Shown: piece after piece, positions 6,365 through 14,774 of the stretch | Layout of the letters: each line of letters begins with the position of its first letter | How positions within the stretch are numbered: position 1 is the first letter of the stretch | Virus record (IMG/VR): IMGVR_UViG_3300034158_000041 | Location: 1 to 59,999 of that record | Origin: a virus | Length of the DNA stretch: 59,999 nucleotides | Direction: 5' to 3' (one strand) | The notes under the pieces: generated by a model | Databases searched by the model: none | Seen by the model: only the letters and a program-made list of their open reading frames with translations | What the model was told of the DNA's origin: nothing | Translations under genes and position numbers: made by a program

Positions 6365-7474
6365 ATGATAGAAAAAGGAATTGGATTGTTGAAGGCGCTT
6401 GCAGAGACCTTTTCGCCTGATGTAGACGAAGATCAAGTTGTGTCTGGTGGGGTTGTCAGAAATAAAATCGAGTTCATAATAGACGAACTGGAAGGACGGC
6501 CGAAGACTTTTGAGATCGGGCAGAAGGTCAGGATCATAGGCCCCCATATCCCCGGTTATATACCCGTCGGAGGTGTGTCGGAATTTGTGATTTCCCAGAA
6601 AAATAACGCAGAGGACGAAGGCCCGACATATCGAGCCGCCGGGTTGCCGAGATATCCTGCCAGTTCCCTGGAGTTGGTCGATGATCTCAAGATCGGGGAT
6701 CTGGTTGAGATAGTCGGTCCCGCCGAGTATGGGGCAAAAGATCAAATCGGAAGGCACTTCAAGATAAGCGATATTCCAGATGGCAATAGATATCGGGGAT
6801 GGTTCTCGGCGAATGATACATCATATTGCTATCCTGCCAGCAGCCTCCGGAAGATCGACCCCCGCGAAAAAGAAACCATCGGCTACAAAACACAAGAATG
6901 TGTTGATGGCATCGAGAAAGGTATGCAGGCCATCCGAGATCTCCTGAAGCCGTTGGTGGATGATAGACTGTCAGGCATCGAGAAGCAATTGGCCGATCTG
7001 AAAGAAGCCTTCCAGGAGAATGAGCGCCAGGACATGCTCTCCATGAAGTACCGATCCGAGGGCATGGCAGACCATAGAGGAAGGATTCAGAAGCTAGAAG
7101 CCAAGGCAGAACAGCATGACGAAGAGATCAAAGGCATCTATGACATTCTAGCGATTCATGAAGAAGTTCATGAAGAGCAGGATACCTATCGCCAGACCTT
7201 CGCGGGCTCCTGCCAGGAGATGACAGAGAAAATGTTGGCCATAAAGAGAGATCTGGAGTCCAAGATCCTGGATGAGCAGAAGATCCAGGTGGGCGATTGG
7301 GTCCAGGTCATGGGAAGCCAGGTTCATGTCTTCCGGGTATCCAGTATATTGCCGCACGCCAGGCACGGATACTTATATTCAGGAGACACCGAATCGGGCT
7401 GGCATATGGGAGGGAACTTGCAGAAGCTTCCCGAGGTCGAAATCTCGGCCCGGCTGAATGGGGGACAACCATGA
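6365..7474 (+). CDS. SH3-like repeat and coiled-coil protein, 369 aa
   Basis: Three similar beta-barrel-like segments are visible: residues about 52-103 (IGQKVRIIGPHIPGY ... YPASSLELV), 108-160 (IGDLVEIVGPAEYGA ... CYPASSLRKI) and 313-360 (VGDWVQVMGSQVHVF ... NLQKL). The PASSL ending repeats in the first two. Between them, residues 165-305 are a long coiled coil. KOW/SH3-like barrels often bind nucleic acid or peptides. An AGGAG sequence lies about 10 bases before the ATG. Role unknown. Confidence 0.6.
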   Translation: MIEKGIGLLKALAETFSPDVDEDQVVSGGVVRNKIEFIIDELEGRPKTFEIGQKVRIIGPHIPGYIPVGGVSEFVISQKNNAEDEGPTYRAAGLPRYPASSLELVDDLKIGDLVEIVGPAEYGAKDQIGRHFKISDIPDGNRYRGWFSANDTSYCYPASSLRKIDPREKETIGYKTQECVDGIEKGMQAIRDLLKPLVDDRLSGIEKQLADLKEAFQENERQDMLSMKYRSEGMADHRGRIQKLEAKAEQHDEEIKGIYDILAIHEEVHEEQDTYRQTFAGSCQEMTEKMLAIKRDLESKILDEQKIQVGDWVQVMGSQVHVFRVSSILPHARHGYLYSGDTESGWHMGGNLQKLPEVEISARLNGGQP

Positions 7475-7566
7475 ATGATTGGATTGCCGTTGCCATATTT
7501 ATAGCAATTGAGACTGGTGTAATTATGTTGTGGCGGATAGGAAATGTATTGGAGAGACGGGCATGA
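7471..7566 (+). CDS. tiny membrane protein, 31 aa
   Basis: Its ATG overlaps the upstream stop and its TGA the next start. Residues 4-21 (WIAVAIFIAIETGVIMLW) make one transmembrane segment, followed by a positively charged tail (RIGNVLERR). Function unknown. Confidence 0.5.
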   Translation: MNDWIAVAIFIAIETGVIMLWRIGNVLERRA

Positions 7567-7763
7567 CCGAAGCTAATGCGTGCGACGATTGGGGCAACCC
7601 AATCATATTGTCAGTAAGCGATCATTGCGGGTCCGATACTGTTAGCCTTCCGCCATGCAAGCAACGGGAATACAAGTGCAATCAGCGAAAGCAGATATTC
7701 ACCGGGGATCAGGTTGAGCTGGAATGTAGGCTTTGTGTATGTGACTGCAAGGGGCAAGCATGA
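7563..7763 (+). CDS. cysteine-rich small protein, 66 aa
   Basis: Start at 7563 is chosen for the ATGA overlap with the micro-protein stop. Eight cysteines, including a C-terminal CRLCVCDCKG cluster, suggest metal binding or disulfides. No signal peptide. Not recognised. Confidence 0.55.
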   Translation: MTEANACDDWGNPIILSVSDHCGSDTVSLPPCKQREYKCNQRKQIFTGDQVELECRLCVCDCKGQA

Positions 7764-7942
7764 TGCCGGGATTCCGATCCCAGCTTGCCCACCATATAGC
7801 TTTCTTAATCGGAGGAGATGACTACAAAAGAGCAATCTATGGAATCGCTGCATTGGCCGAGATGAAGCGGAATGAACTCGAAGAGGCCGGCCAGGATATA
7901 GATGAAGAGGTCGCGAAACAGATAGCTGGATGGAAGACATGA
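7760..7942 (+). CDS. hypothetical helical protein, 60 aa
   Basis: Not recognised. Almost entirely helical in composition (AHHIAFLIGG ... YGIAALAEMKRNELEEAGQD). Coupled by ATGA to both neighbours, the second being the ERCC4-type nuclease. Confidence 0.55.
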   Translation: MMPGFRSQLAHHIAFLIGGDDYKRAIYGIAALAEMKRNELEEAGQDIDEEVAKQIAGWKT

Positions 7943-8721
7943 ATCAGAAAATCCAAGTCCTGATGCATACAAATGAAAAAGGATCCGGCCGAGATACCGC
8001 CCTGGCTAGAGCCATCATGGATGACCCCAGGTTCAGCCTGCCAGAGTTTGTGTCCGATATCAATGTGGATGTGCAATTCAGATATGGCGGCCATAAATGG
8101 ATTCCTGAATTGGTCGGGAAACTCGGAAGAAAGGATTATGACGATGCGGTATTCTTCAACTGCGAGCTGAAAGAAGCGCCTGATTATGTCAGCACCGTTC
8201 TAGGGCCAAATGGGCATGGTGCCATGCAATACCTCGATATGGCCGAGGCAGGGCAAAGATGCATGTTTCTGGTGCTGGGATCAGATGCCGATGTCAGCAA
8301 TGCCATCATGGATAGCCTCAAGACCCGCTATAGAGGCTCAGAGCTAGGATATCAGATTGCCAGCTATGAGAAGAGGTTGATAGACTTTGAGGCACAATGC
8401 GAGGCTCTGGGGTGCCCTGTACGAAGGTGGAAGGCCATGCCATATAGTAGGTTGCTATCCACAACACACAAGATCTTGACCGGCGCCTCTCTGGCTGGAT
8501 ATGGCCCGAGGCCGAAGGCCAATGAGAGAGAGGTCTTTGCGGCCAACTGCCTATTCAGAGGCATTGGAGAGAAGACCCTGGCAGAAGTCCTGAAGGAGTA
8601 CCGGCTTGCCCTGGTCCCAAGAGGCCAATATGCCAGGCCAGTTGAGGAGATCAAGGGCGTGGGTGAGAAGAGGGCGAAGGATTTGAATAGCAGGATTGTA
8701 ATGTTTTATGGAGCGATCTGA
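7939..8721 (+). CDS. ERCC4-type nuclease with helix-hairpin-helix (XPF/Hef-like)
   Basis: About 260 residues. Residues 35-75 carry a degenerate XPF/Mus81 nuclease core: VDVQFRYGGHKWIPELV followed by CELKEAPDYVSTVL, where ELK-x3-D stands in for the usual ERK-x3-D. The C-terminus (about 195-250) has two helix-hairpin-helix elements, FRGIGEKTLAEVL and IKGVGEKRAKDL. XPF-family enzymes cut branched DNA (flaps, forks). A viral version would process replication or recombination intermediates. Because the ERK motif is altered, activity is not certain. Start at 7939 overlaps the upstream stop (ATGA). Confidence 0.75.
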   Translation: MNQKIQVLMHTNEKGSGRDTALARAIMDDPRFSLPEFVSDINVDVQFRYGGHKWIPELVGKLGRKDYDDAVFFNCELKEAPDYVSTVLGPNGHGAMQYLDMAEAGQRCMFLVLGSDADVSNAIMDSLKTRYRGSELGYQIASYEKRLIDFEAQCEALGCPVRRWKAMPYSRLLSTTHKILTGASLAGYGPRPKANEREVFAANCLFRGIGEKTLAEVLKEYRLALVPRGQYARPVEEIKGVGEKRAKDLNSRIVMFYGAI

Positions 8722-8722
8722 A

Positions 8723-9700
8723 ATGAAACTCATCATAGCAATATTTGCCCTTGTGCTGGCAATTGCGCCAGCCATGGGGATAAGTGTATCGGCATCGGAT
8801 AATCAAGGCGCCATCACTACCAGCTACTCCCTGGCTGGAGATAGCAGCCTCCGGGATAGTACTTCCCTCTCCGAAGAGGGGATCTATCGTGAGATGGCCG
8901 TATCAGGCCCTGCCCAGATTGATCTAGCGGCCTCAGGCGGCTCGCAGAACTTCCGGGCATCAATTGCAGGCCCAGACATAGAAAGCTCTCTAGCCGCGGG
9001 CAAGGGTGGTGTGGGTGGCAAGGTAGATGTGGATGGCAATGAGATCTTCACAGAACAGGATGTTGCCCACCTGGCGACTAATCCAGATGCGTTTATAGGC
9101 ATCGGGCAGGCCACAGTGAAGGGCTCGACCATCCAGGCCATGGGCGGCAACTATCCGCGAGACGGGTCATTCGATCCCACCCAGCCCTGGTATATCGATC
9201 CTGCCGTAGATACCAAGTTCACAATGTCAACCCAGGGGCGGATAGATGTCTTGGACCCACGAAACCCGTTTGGTTCCAATTATATCGATATGACCAGATT
9301 TAAGAATGAATTGGTGGTATCAGGAAATACCTGGAATGGCCAAATAGGAAAACCGATATTCGACGGCGTAAAGACTAGCAGCAGCCTGAAATTGGATTTC
9401 TATGATTATACCAACACTGTGATGATCATCCCCGCCTTCGCCATGCGGAACGCCTGGGCACAAACCAGGATCGCGGGCATTGGGAGAGTTGTAAAGGATG
9501 TCGATACCGCATACAGCGATATCATAGCATCCCCGACAGGCGGCAACCCTGCCATATTCTCAATGGTCACATTGCACGAGATGGGCGAGGGCCTGGGACT
9601 GAAGCATGATCCGTACTATAACACGGTCATGAACCCGTATCCAAAGAATAATATCTTGGGCAATTCTGCCTATTGGGCCTGGCTGAAGTACAACAATTGA
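8723..9700 (+). CDS. secreted matrixin-like metalloprotease homologue with altered zinc site
   Basis: A signal peptide (KLIIAIFALVLAIAPAMG) opens a 325-residue protein. Residues 25-110 are a beta-rich domain related in pattern to the N-terminus of the protease at 31847-32818. The C-terminal catalytic-like domain has LHEMGEGLGLKHD and a downstream VMNP that resembles the Met-turn. Compared with HExxHxxGxxH, the second His is Glu, while the first His-Glu, the Gly and the third His are kept, so activity may be lost or changed. The start at 8723 is preferred over 8708, which would lie inside the preceding gene. Confidence 0.75.
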   Translation: MKLIIAIFALVLAIAPAMGISVSASDNQGAITTSYSLAGDSSLRDSTSLSEEGIYREMAVSGPAQIDLAASGGSQNFRASIAGPDIESSLAAGKGGVGGKVDVDGNEIFTEQDVAHLATNPDAFIGIGQATVKGSTIQAMGGNYPRDGSFDPTQPWYIDPAVDTKFTMSTQGRIDVLDPRNPFGSNYIDMTRFKNELVVSGNTWNGQIGKPIFDGVKTSSSLKLDFYDYTNTVMIIPAFAMRNAWAQTRIAGIGRVVKDVDTAYSDIIASPTGGNPAIFSMVTLHEMGEGLGLKHDPYYNTVMNPYPKNNILGNSAYWAWLKYNN

Positions 9701-9704
9701 AGGT

Positions 9705-9734
9705 CTCCAAGCTGAAAAAGAGCAGAGCTTGGAG
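9705..9734. terminator. hairpin between convergent genes
   Basis: A 9-bp perfect inverted repeat (CTCCAAGCT / AGCTTGGAG) with a 12-base A-rich loop, located 5 bases after the metalloprotease-like stop and before the convergent gene ending at 9758. It could act in both directions. Confidence 0.5.
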
Positions 9735-9757
9735 CTAAGGAGAATTGCAAGAAAAGC

Positions 9758-9985
9758 TTATACGTTGCCGATGAGGGCCTTGATGGCATTCTCCTCGGCC
9801 TTGATTTTTGCGCCAATTGTTGTCAGATCGGCATCTCTTTGGGCCTCAATCGCTACTATGTCCTCCCTCTTCTTCTGTAGCTGATTTTCGGACTTGTTTA
9901 TGATGTCCTGCATTTTAGCTTGCAAAATCGCAATCGTTCCGCGTGCCTTCATCGAGGCTGAGATATCTTCGTCTGTAATTGGCAT
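9758..9985 (-). CDS. coiled-coil protein, 75 aa (fibre-locus accessory)
   Basis: Nearly the whole protein is predicted helical coiled coil (ILQAKMQDIINKSENQLQKK). Last gene of the receptor-binding block, 10 bases after the LamG-like gene. A trimerising or assembly role for fibres is a guess based on location. Confidence 0.6.
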   Translation of the reverse strand: MPITDEDISASMKARGTIAILQAKMQDIINKSENQLQKKREDIVAIEAQRDADLTTIGAKIKAEENAIKALIGNV

Positions 9986-9995
9986 TTTATGACCT

Positions 9996-10652
9996 CTAAA
10001 CTAATAATCCTTTTGAATAAGCATACCATCGTCTAATATCTTGATCTGTCATGACATAGGGCAAAAGTAAAATACTATCAACTGCGCCTGTTAAATACGC
10101 CGAATAATTGGCGCTCGCGTCTTGTCTAACTCCAATCATTGGGTATTGTGTCGCGGTATATGTTAATGTCGCTGTCCATGCAGTAGAACTTTCGAGTTTT
10201 CCATCCAAGTATATTTTTATTGTAGTACCATCAAAGGTTGCCGCGATCATATGCCAAACATCATTAGTAACAGATGTAGATGTTGCCGCCGCTTTGATAT
10301 CACCATCTGCTGTTCCGGTGCCTTTGGCTAAAATTACACGAGCAACACCGGACAAAATGTCTAGAAAGAATCCATAATATACCGAACTTGTCAGATTCCA
10401 ATTTTGGATAATAGTCCCGTCGCCCGTTCCTTTGTACCAAGAAATAATTGTTGGTGTTGCAGGCTTCAGACTCGCATTATTTGGTAATGCTATCCTCGAT
10501 GTTGAACCATTAAAAATTCCAGCATCTCCAAATCTGCCCAATCCATAGGACATATTGGAGTCGGTGCCATTATTCGAGTTTCCCGATATATCATTAGAAT
10601 TACCATCTAGCGGCCAATTGCCCACCGAAATACCCGCATACCTTCCCATCAT
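9996..10652 (-). CDS. LamG/concanavalin-A-like lectin, tail-associated
   Basis: 218 residues forming a single jelly-roll domain of the laminin G-3 type. Diagnostic pieces are SVGNWPLDGNSNDISGNSNN near the start, GDAGIFNGSTSRIALPN (about 42-58), WHMIAATFDGTTIKIYLDGK (about 135-154) and a final GAVDSILLLPYVMTDQDI. Such domains bind glycans and occur on virion surfaces and tail fibres. No signal peptide, so it is a structural protein rather than a secreted one. Overlaps the upstream fibre gene by 4 bases. Confidence 0.8.
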   Translation of the reverse strand: MMGRYAGISVGNWPLDGNSNDISGNSNNGTDSNMSYGLGRFGDAGIFNGSTSRIALPNNASLKPATPTIISWYKGTGDGTIIQNWNLTSSVYYGFFLDILSGVARVILAKGTGTADGDIKAAATSTSVTNDVWHMIAATFDGTTIKIYLDGKLESSTAWTATLTYTATQYPMIGVRQDASANYSAYLTGAVDSILLLPYVMTDQDIRRWYAYSKGLLV

Positions 10653-11911
10653 GTTCTATACCTCCAAGAATATGGCATGGAATAGAGGATCACGTAAGCG
10701 TCACTGCCAGGTGTCGTGGCGTGCCCTGAGTCATAATCAAGCGTTACCGCCGATCCAGCAGCTACGACAGTCAGAGCCGTATCCAAGATGCAATCTGATA
10801 TTTGGTCTGCTCCGGTGTTGGCTGTGGCGGCTATTTCTGGTTTGGATGTGAAAATGCTGGTGCCGTCATCATTGACATCCCACACGCCCTTGGTGGTTGC
10901 ACACGCGGTCTTATACCTCACCAGGGCCGAAAATACGAGCCTGTCATCAGGCCACCAGATAGTTTTTCCGATATCAGTAGATGCGGCAGCAGGCAGTTTT
11001 CCAGGGACTATAAAAACATCCATCTCAGCTGGCTGGATGCAATACTTCATAAGCGTAAATCCGGCTACCAGATCGTTTCCAAGGATATCGATGGTGACTG
11101 CGTTGGTCCCATATACAGACTGCTTAATCATCGCGCACTGGAATCCACCGCCAGATTTCTCCCATTTAATTACTGTGCCTTTCGGGAAAGCAGTTGCATA
11201 TTTGTTTGCTTCGCTTGTATCGGTTATGGTGAATTGGCTATCCGAGACTCTGGTAGGTGATCCCGGGAAGGTTCGCCACATGCTCATGACAGTGGCGGCG
11301 GAATTGCCTTCCAGGAAACTGGTGTTTAGGTGTGCCACGACGGTCTCGGATGCGATGACCAGGGGCGCGGTGCCCGTCGCGACATCACTCTCGAACGTCT
11401 GCGCTCTGATCTCATAGCTGCCCGCGTCCCAATCAGCCGAAAGAGCAACCGTGCCTGCTGCCTTGAGAAAGGCGGTATCTGCGAGACCATTGAGAGCATC
11501 CGAATTTGCGGCATGTAGATTCGCGCAAACCGTGGTGCTGGCGCACTTAAATGGAGCCGTCCCGGTCGCCTGATCTGACTCGAATTTCAGGGCCTTGACC
11601 TGATAGCTACCGGCGTCCCAATCAGCGGCAAGTGTAAATGGTGCCGATGGATATGTCTGCCACCAGACAGCAGCGCCCGCGGTCGCGACCTTGCATACCC
11701 ACGCCCGGCCCGCGGTGGTGTTGAGCCATGTAGATCCGGCAGAATACCCGTCGGCGGAGTCATCGCCCACTCCTGGATCTGTGGCCGCGGCGAAGTTGCA
11801 TTTCGCGAGAGCGGCATCTATCGTCTGCATGTTCGTATTGGTGCCATACGGAAAATTGATATCTGCCGATCCATGGATGAGCAGGCCATTTCGGGTTGTT
11901 GTGGTCGTCAT
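10649..11911 (-). CDS. tail fibre protein with tandem repeats, 420 aa
   Basis: After a start region typical of phage fibres (GTNTNMQTIDAAL), two copies of a roughly 60-residue repeat begin with LAADWDAGSYQVKALKFESD and LSADWDAGSYEIRAQTFESD, each ending TGTAPF/L plus a helical ANSDALNG-like stretch. This repeated beta pattern is found in fibre shafts. The C-terminal 200 residues form a separate, unidentified domain, presumably near the tip. Start at 11911 (MTTTTTRNG) is chosen over 11929 because of a TATA element just upstream. Confidence 0.7.
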   Translation of the reverse strand: MTTTTTRNGLLIHGSADINFPYGTNTNMQTIDAALAKCNFAAATDPGVGDDSADGYSAGSTWLNTTAGRAWVCKVATAGAAVWWQTYPSAPFTLAADWDAGSYQVKALKFESDQATGTAPFKCASTTVCANLHAANSDALNGLADTAFLKAAGTVALSADWDAGSYEIRAQTFESDVATGTAPLVIASETVVAHLNTSFLEGNSAATVMSMWRTFPGSPTRVSDSQFTITDTSEANKYATAFPKGTVIKWEKSGGGFQCAMIKQSVYGTNAVTIDILGNDLVAGFTLMKYCIQPAEMDVFIVPGKLPAAASTDIGKTIWWPDDRLVFSALVRYKTACATTKGVWDVNDDGTSIFTSKPEIAATANTGADQISDCILDTALTVVAAGSAVTLDYDSGHATTPGSDAYVILYSMPYSWRYRT

Positions 11912-11924
11912 AGGGTCACACCGT

Positions 11925-11940
11925 AACATTTATATTCTAG
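11925..11940. promoter_or_regulatory. shared bidirectional TATA element
   Basis: The sequence CATTTATATTC lies about 20-30 nt from both the plus-strand ATG at 11959 and the minus-strand ATG at 11911. Read on either strand it gives a reasonable archaeal TATA box (TTTATATT / AATATAAAT), so one AT element may serve two divergent, nearly leaderless transcripts. Confidence 0.5.
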
Positions 11941-11958
11941 TAACAAGTAGTACAGTAT

Positions 11959-12228
11959 ATGCCGGAAAGCAAAACGAGAGTGATCCGGATATTCGAAGAG
12001 GATTACAAAAAGATCGCTTCGGAAGGCAGGTTCGGCGAATCTCAAGCCGAAGTTGTCCATCGGATGTTGAACAGGATCGAAGAACTTAAAAGCCAGATAA
12101 GCGCACTTAAGCAGGTGGCGTTTGATGGTCCAAAGGATTATGAGAAAATCGTGATCCCTGAATTGAAAGCGAAGATAGCAGAGTTCGATAAGAAATATCC
12201 CAAATTCGAACTTTTGACAAAAATATAG
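11959..12228 (+). CDS. possible ribbon-helix-helix/coiled-coil regulator, 89 aa
   Basis: N-terminus TRVIRIFEEDYKKIASEG with SQAEVVHRML resembles the strand-helix-helix arrangement of small DNA-binding proteins. A coiled coil follows at about 40-60 (NRIEELKSQISALKQ). First gene of the plus cassette within the fibre region; it may regulate the cassette, but this is inferred from position only. Confidence 0.5.
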   Translation: MPESKTRVIRIFEEDYKKIASEGRFGESQAEVVHRMLNRIEELKSQISALKQVAFDGPKDYEKIVIPELKAKIAEFDKKYPKFELLTKI

Positions 12229-12241
12229 TAGAGATGTTGAA

Positions 12242-12445
12242 ATGAAGATTCGCCTTGAAAACTGTGATCTGGAAATCTGCTATATCGGCACAAGAGAAGA
12301 GATCGATATGCAGATCTTCATTGATCAACTCATGGATTGGATTCCAGATTTCGGAAACTCTATCTCGGTCGCTCTTATGGAGATGTGCAATGCCATAGGA
12401 GATTGCTTCCATGATCTGGCAGAGAGTTTCAGGAGCGAAGAATGA
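12242..12445 (+). CDS. hypothetical acidic protein, 67 aa
   Basis: Not recognised. Acidic, helical protein with several cysteines. Its stop overlaps the next ATG. Confidence 0.55.
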   Translation: MKIRLENCDLEICYIGTREEIDMQIFIDQLMDWIPDFGNSISVALMEMCNAIGDCFHDLAESFRSEE

Positions 12446-12573
12446 GCCTCATATCAATGATCTATCGGGCCTTGCGCCTGCATAATGACATCAATGCAGT
12501 CAGAAAGGGCCGCATAGGCAAGAGGCTTGTGAATAAGGGAATTGGCCGGATGGCCGGGAAGCTGATGAAATGA
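12442..12573 (+). CDS. small basic phage protein, 43 aa
   Basis: The pattern IYRALRLHNDINAVRKGRIG followed by RLVNKGIGRMAGKLMK (strongly basic, conserved NDINA and GRIG-K-RLxNK) occurs in many tailed phages as a small protein of unknown role. Overlaps both neighbours by 4 bases. Confidence 0.6.
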   Translation: MSLISMIYRALRLHNDINAVRKGRIGKRLVNKGIGRMAGKLMK

Positions 12574-12740
12574 AAAGGATCGTTACAGGCGTTGATCTGT
12601 GTGGCCCGCCCAATGCAGTTGCGTATCTGGATAAGATACCCGAAGGCTGGACAATATGCGACGGCCAGAACGGAACGCCAAATGTAACCGATGAAGGAAT
12701 AGCAAAGTTGAATCTGAAATTGGAGAGTGAAACTAAATGA
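12570..12740 (+). CDS. collar-like mini-protein, 56 aa
   Basis: Contains IPEGWTICDGQNGTPNV, closely resembling the conserved PxGWxxCdGxxGTPdL segment of phage tail-collar domains in the fibres at 14061-16187, but here as a free-standing small protein. It may be a remnant, a donor segment or an independent use of the motif. Confidence 0.5.
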   Translation: MKRIVTGVDLCGPPNAVAYLDKIPEGWTICDGQNGTPNVTDEGIAKLNLKLESETK

Positions 12741-13105
12741 AGACTATCGTAGCACTAATGGTATTAATGGCACTCATCGTGCCCGGTATCGCAATGGACC
12801 AGAGAGATGGCAGCAATGGAGTCCCATTCCTGGCACCGGACCCTAGCCTGAAGACCACCGATAGGTTCCTGGCTAACATGGGCGGCCAATACATCGGCGA
12901 AGTATCCCAGGCATACCAGTTGCCCCCCATATTCGGTGGACCCATGCCAGCAACTGAGTCCGATGATCCTGCCTGGATGAACCTGACAGCCCATAACCAG
13001 AAGCTCAACAACGAAGGCAAGCTCTATATCGGCTCTGCCTACGACATGACCGAAGAGCAGCTTGGAAGGGCTGGTATTGAACTCGGAAAGGAGGCCTGGT
13101 TATGA
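12737..13105 (+). CDS. secreted protein, 122 aa
   Basis: Signal peptide KTIVALMVLMALIVPGIA (residues 2-19). The mature part is proline- and aspartate-rich with no known motif. Coupled to the collar-like gene and to the next secreted protein by ATGA overlaps. Likely exported to the host surface; role unknown. Confidence 0.6.
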   Translation: MKTIVALMVLMALIVPGIAMDQRDGSNGVPFLAPDPSLKTTDRFLANMGGQYIGEVSQAYQLPPIFGGPMPATESDDPAWMNLTAHNQKLNNEGKLYIGSAYDMTEEQLGRAGIELGKEAWL

Positions 13106-13368
13106 GGCAGGTATTAGCCTTCATATCCCTGCTTATCCTGGCAGGTAGTGCCTATGCAATGACGGACACACAAGCCGCGTACCTGGAAGGCTTTAATGAT
13201 GGCTGGGAAATCTGCTATCTCAGGCTGACCAATGCGACCGCCTACAATGAGACCATCCAGGCCTACAATGATGAGCTGAATGCAAGCCTGAATGCGACAG
13301 AAGCCGCTGCTCTCTGGCTTGCTCCGGCCTATCCGATAGCTTATGAACTGCCCGAGGTGTTCAGGTAA
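13102..13368 (+). CDS. secreted protein, 88 aa
   Basis: Signal peptide RQVLAFISLLILAGSAYA, then a short mature domain with several N-X-S/T sequons (NAT, NET, NAS, NAT). Follows another secreted protein with 4-base overlap. Function unknown. Confidence 0.6.
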   Translation: MRQVLAFISLLILAGSAYAMTDTQAAYLEGFNDGWEICYLRLTNATAYNETIQAYNDELNASLNATEAAALWLAPAYPIAYELPEVFR

Positions 13369-13369
13369 G

Positions 13370-13717
13370 ATGGAAGCAACCCCGTTCACGCTCATAAACG
13401 GCAAGGCCCTCCAGATCATGAACTGGTCCGGGTCCGTAATACCAGACGGTTGGGTGCCGCTCGATGGAAGAACCATCGACGGCGTGATACTTCCAGATCG
13501 CAGGGCAAACTTCATTTACGGAACTCCAATGGATAACGCAGCAGATACGAGAACTGTCTATGTTATCACGGAAATTGTCAAGCTGCATGACCTGGTGATG
13601 GACGGCGAATTGAAGATTCAAGGCATATTCCCGGCGTTGCCTATGACCGAGGAAGAAGAGAACGCTATCAAAGAGCATCAAAGAGCATGGATGGAGAAGC
13701 ATTATGGGACTGGCTGA
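13370..13717 (+). CDS. collar-like protein with helical tail, 115 aa
   Basis: Start at 13370, right after the upstream stop. Residues 15-50 contain MNWSGSVIPDGWVPLDGRTI and LPDRRANFIYGTP, the same order of motifs as the tail-collar domain (PxGW, DG, LPDlRgrF). The remainder (about 65-115) is helical. It may be a small structural or chaperone-like partner of the fibres. Confidence 0.55.
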   Translation: MEATPFTLINGKALQIMNWSGSVIPDGWVPLDGRTIDGVILPDRRANFIYGTPMDNAADTRTVYVITEIVKLHDLVMDGELKIQGIFPALPMTEEEENAIKEHQRAWMEKHYGTG

Positions 13718-14054
13718 AGAGACTATATTGATCGAGGATAACCGCACCGCACACGAAGAGATGGCTAGACTAGACGCTCTGGCAGTCGAGGCCGAAATCA
13801 AGAACCGAGATGCTAAGATGGCATTCGAGGAAGTCCAAGATGAGATGAATTACCGCTATAAGGAATTTATCAAGTCCGATCCAATCGGTGCCAAAATGGA
13901 AGTCCGGAAGGGGACCGCTTCAAAATTCGCCGAGTGGGTACAAGCCGAAACCGAATGGTGGAAGGCAAAGCTCGCATACAGGCAAGCGGGTTACAAGGTC
14001 GATTGCATCAAGAATGAAATCGAACTGCAAAAATCGGCTCTTGGAACCCACTAA
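13704..14054 (+). CDS. coiled-coil protein, 116 aa
   Basis: Extended coiled coil over most of its length (AHEEMARLDALAVEAEIKNR, AGYKVDCIKNEIELQKSAL). Last gene of the plus-strand cassette; its end is 7 bases from the convergent fibre gene. Role unknown. Confidence 0.55.
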   Translation: MGLAEETILIEDNRTAHEEMARLDALAVEAEIKNRDAKMAFEEVQDEMNYRYKEFIKSDPIGAKMEVRKGTASKFAEWVQAETEWWKAKLAYRQAGYKVDCIKNEIELQKSALGTH

Positions 14055-14060
14055 CTCTTT

Positions 14061-14774
14061 TTAGGCAGTCTTTTGGATATAACAAAGGGCATAGTAGAAA
14101 GGTAGTGATGCCACAGCGTTTCCGGTTAGTGCTGTTCCTTCTGCGCTGCTGTGCCCGTGACCTGATCCACTTCCGGCGCTGGATGTCGTGCCATTTTGTG
14201 TTAGTGCCACCGCCATCGATGTATTGAGATCGGAAGTCGCATCTTTCGGCGTTCCATTGTTATCCATGAAGGAATGTCGGTGTGTGCCCATTTCAGCAGA
14301 AGATAATACATGAGCATCGACTGTGATGGTTCCGGCTGCTGTGAATGTGGCAGAACCTCCTGTGGTGCCGGGATTGTATGTGTTGCCAGCCCCGACAACA
14401 AACCGCCCTCTTAGGTCTACTGTGCCGCCAGATCCATTGCAAAGAGCCCAGCCAGATGGGATGTCTCCGGTTGCCCCATACCATAGAATTATGATTCCGG
14501 TTGGCACTCCGAGGCCATAGAAGCTTGCGCCATGAAGGTTTCCGCCAGATTTGTAGAGAAGATCGGCATCTGCTCCAGATCCCGGCCCATCATTGCCCGC
14601 ATACCAGTATGAAGCCTCCAGCTCTGCCCTGGTAAGGTAGATATCATCGTGGTTGTGTGCGGTGAAATATGAGTACGATTCATCGTATATGGTCTCAAGG
14701 TTATCCAATTTCGCGGCGGTAATTACCGTATCGGATGCCCATTCTGCATTAGGAGTGTATGCCATGTTATTCAC
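14061..14774 (-). CDS. tail fibre with collar domain, paralogue 1 (237 aa)
   Basis: N-terminal helical/trimerising part, then a phage tail-collar domain: GDIPSGWALCNGSGGTVDL RGRFVVGAG (about 105-130). Histidine-rich loops GTHRHSF and GSGHGHSS and a C-terminal LPFYYALCYIQK follow. In T4-like short tail fibres the His pairs bind metal along the trimer axis. It is the most downstream of three paralogues and overlaps the next by 8 bases. Confidence 0.8.
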   Translation of the reverse strand: MNNMAYTPNAEWASDTVITAAKLDNLETIYDESYSYFTAHNHDDIYLTRAELEASYWYAGNDGPGSGADADLLYKSGGNLHGASFYGLGVPTGIIILWYGATGDIPSGWALCNGSGGTVDLRGRFVVGAGNTYNPGTTGGSATFTAAGTITVDAHVLSSAEMGTHRHSFMDNNGTPKDATSDLNTSMAVALTQNGTTSSAGSGSGHGHSSAEGTALTGNAVASLPFYYALCYIQKTA

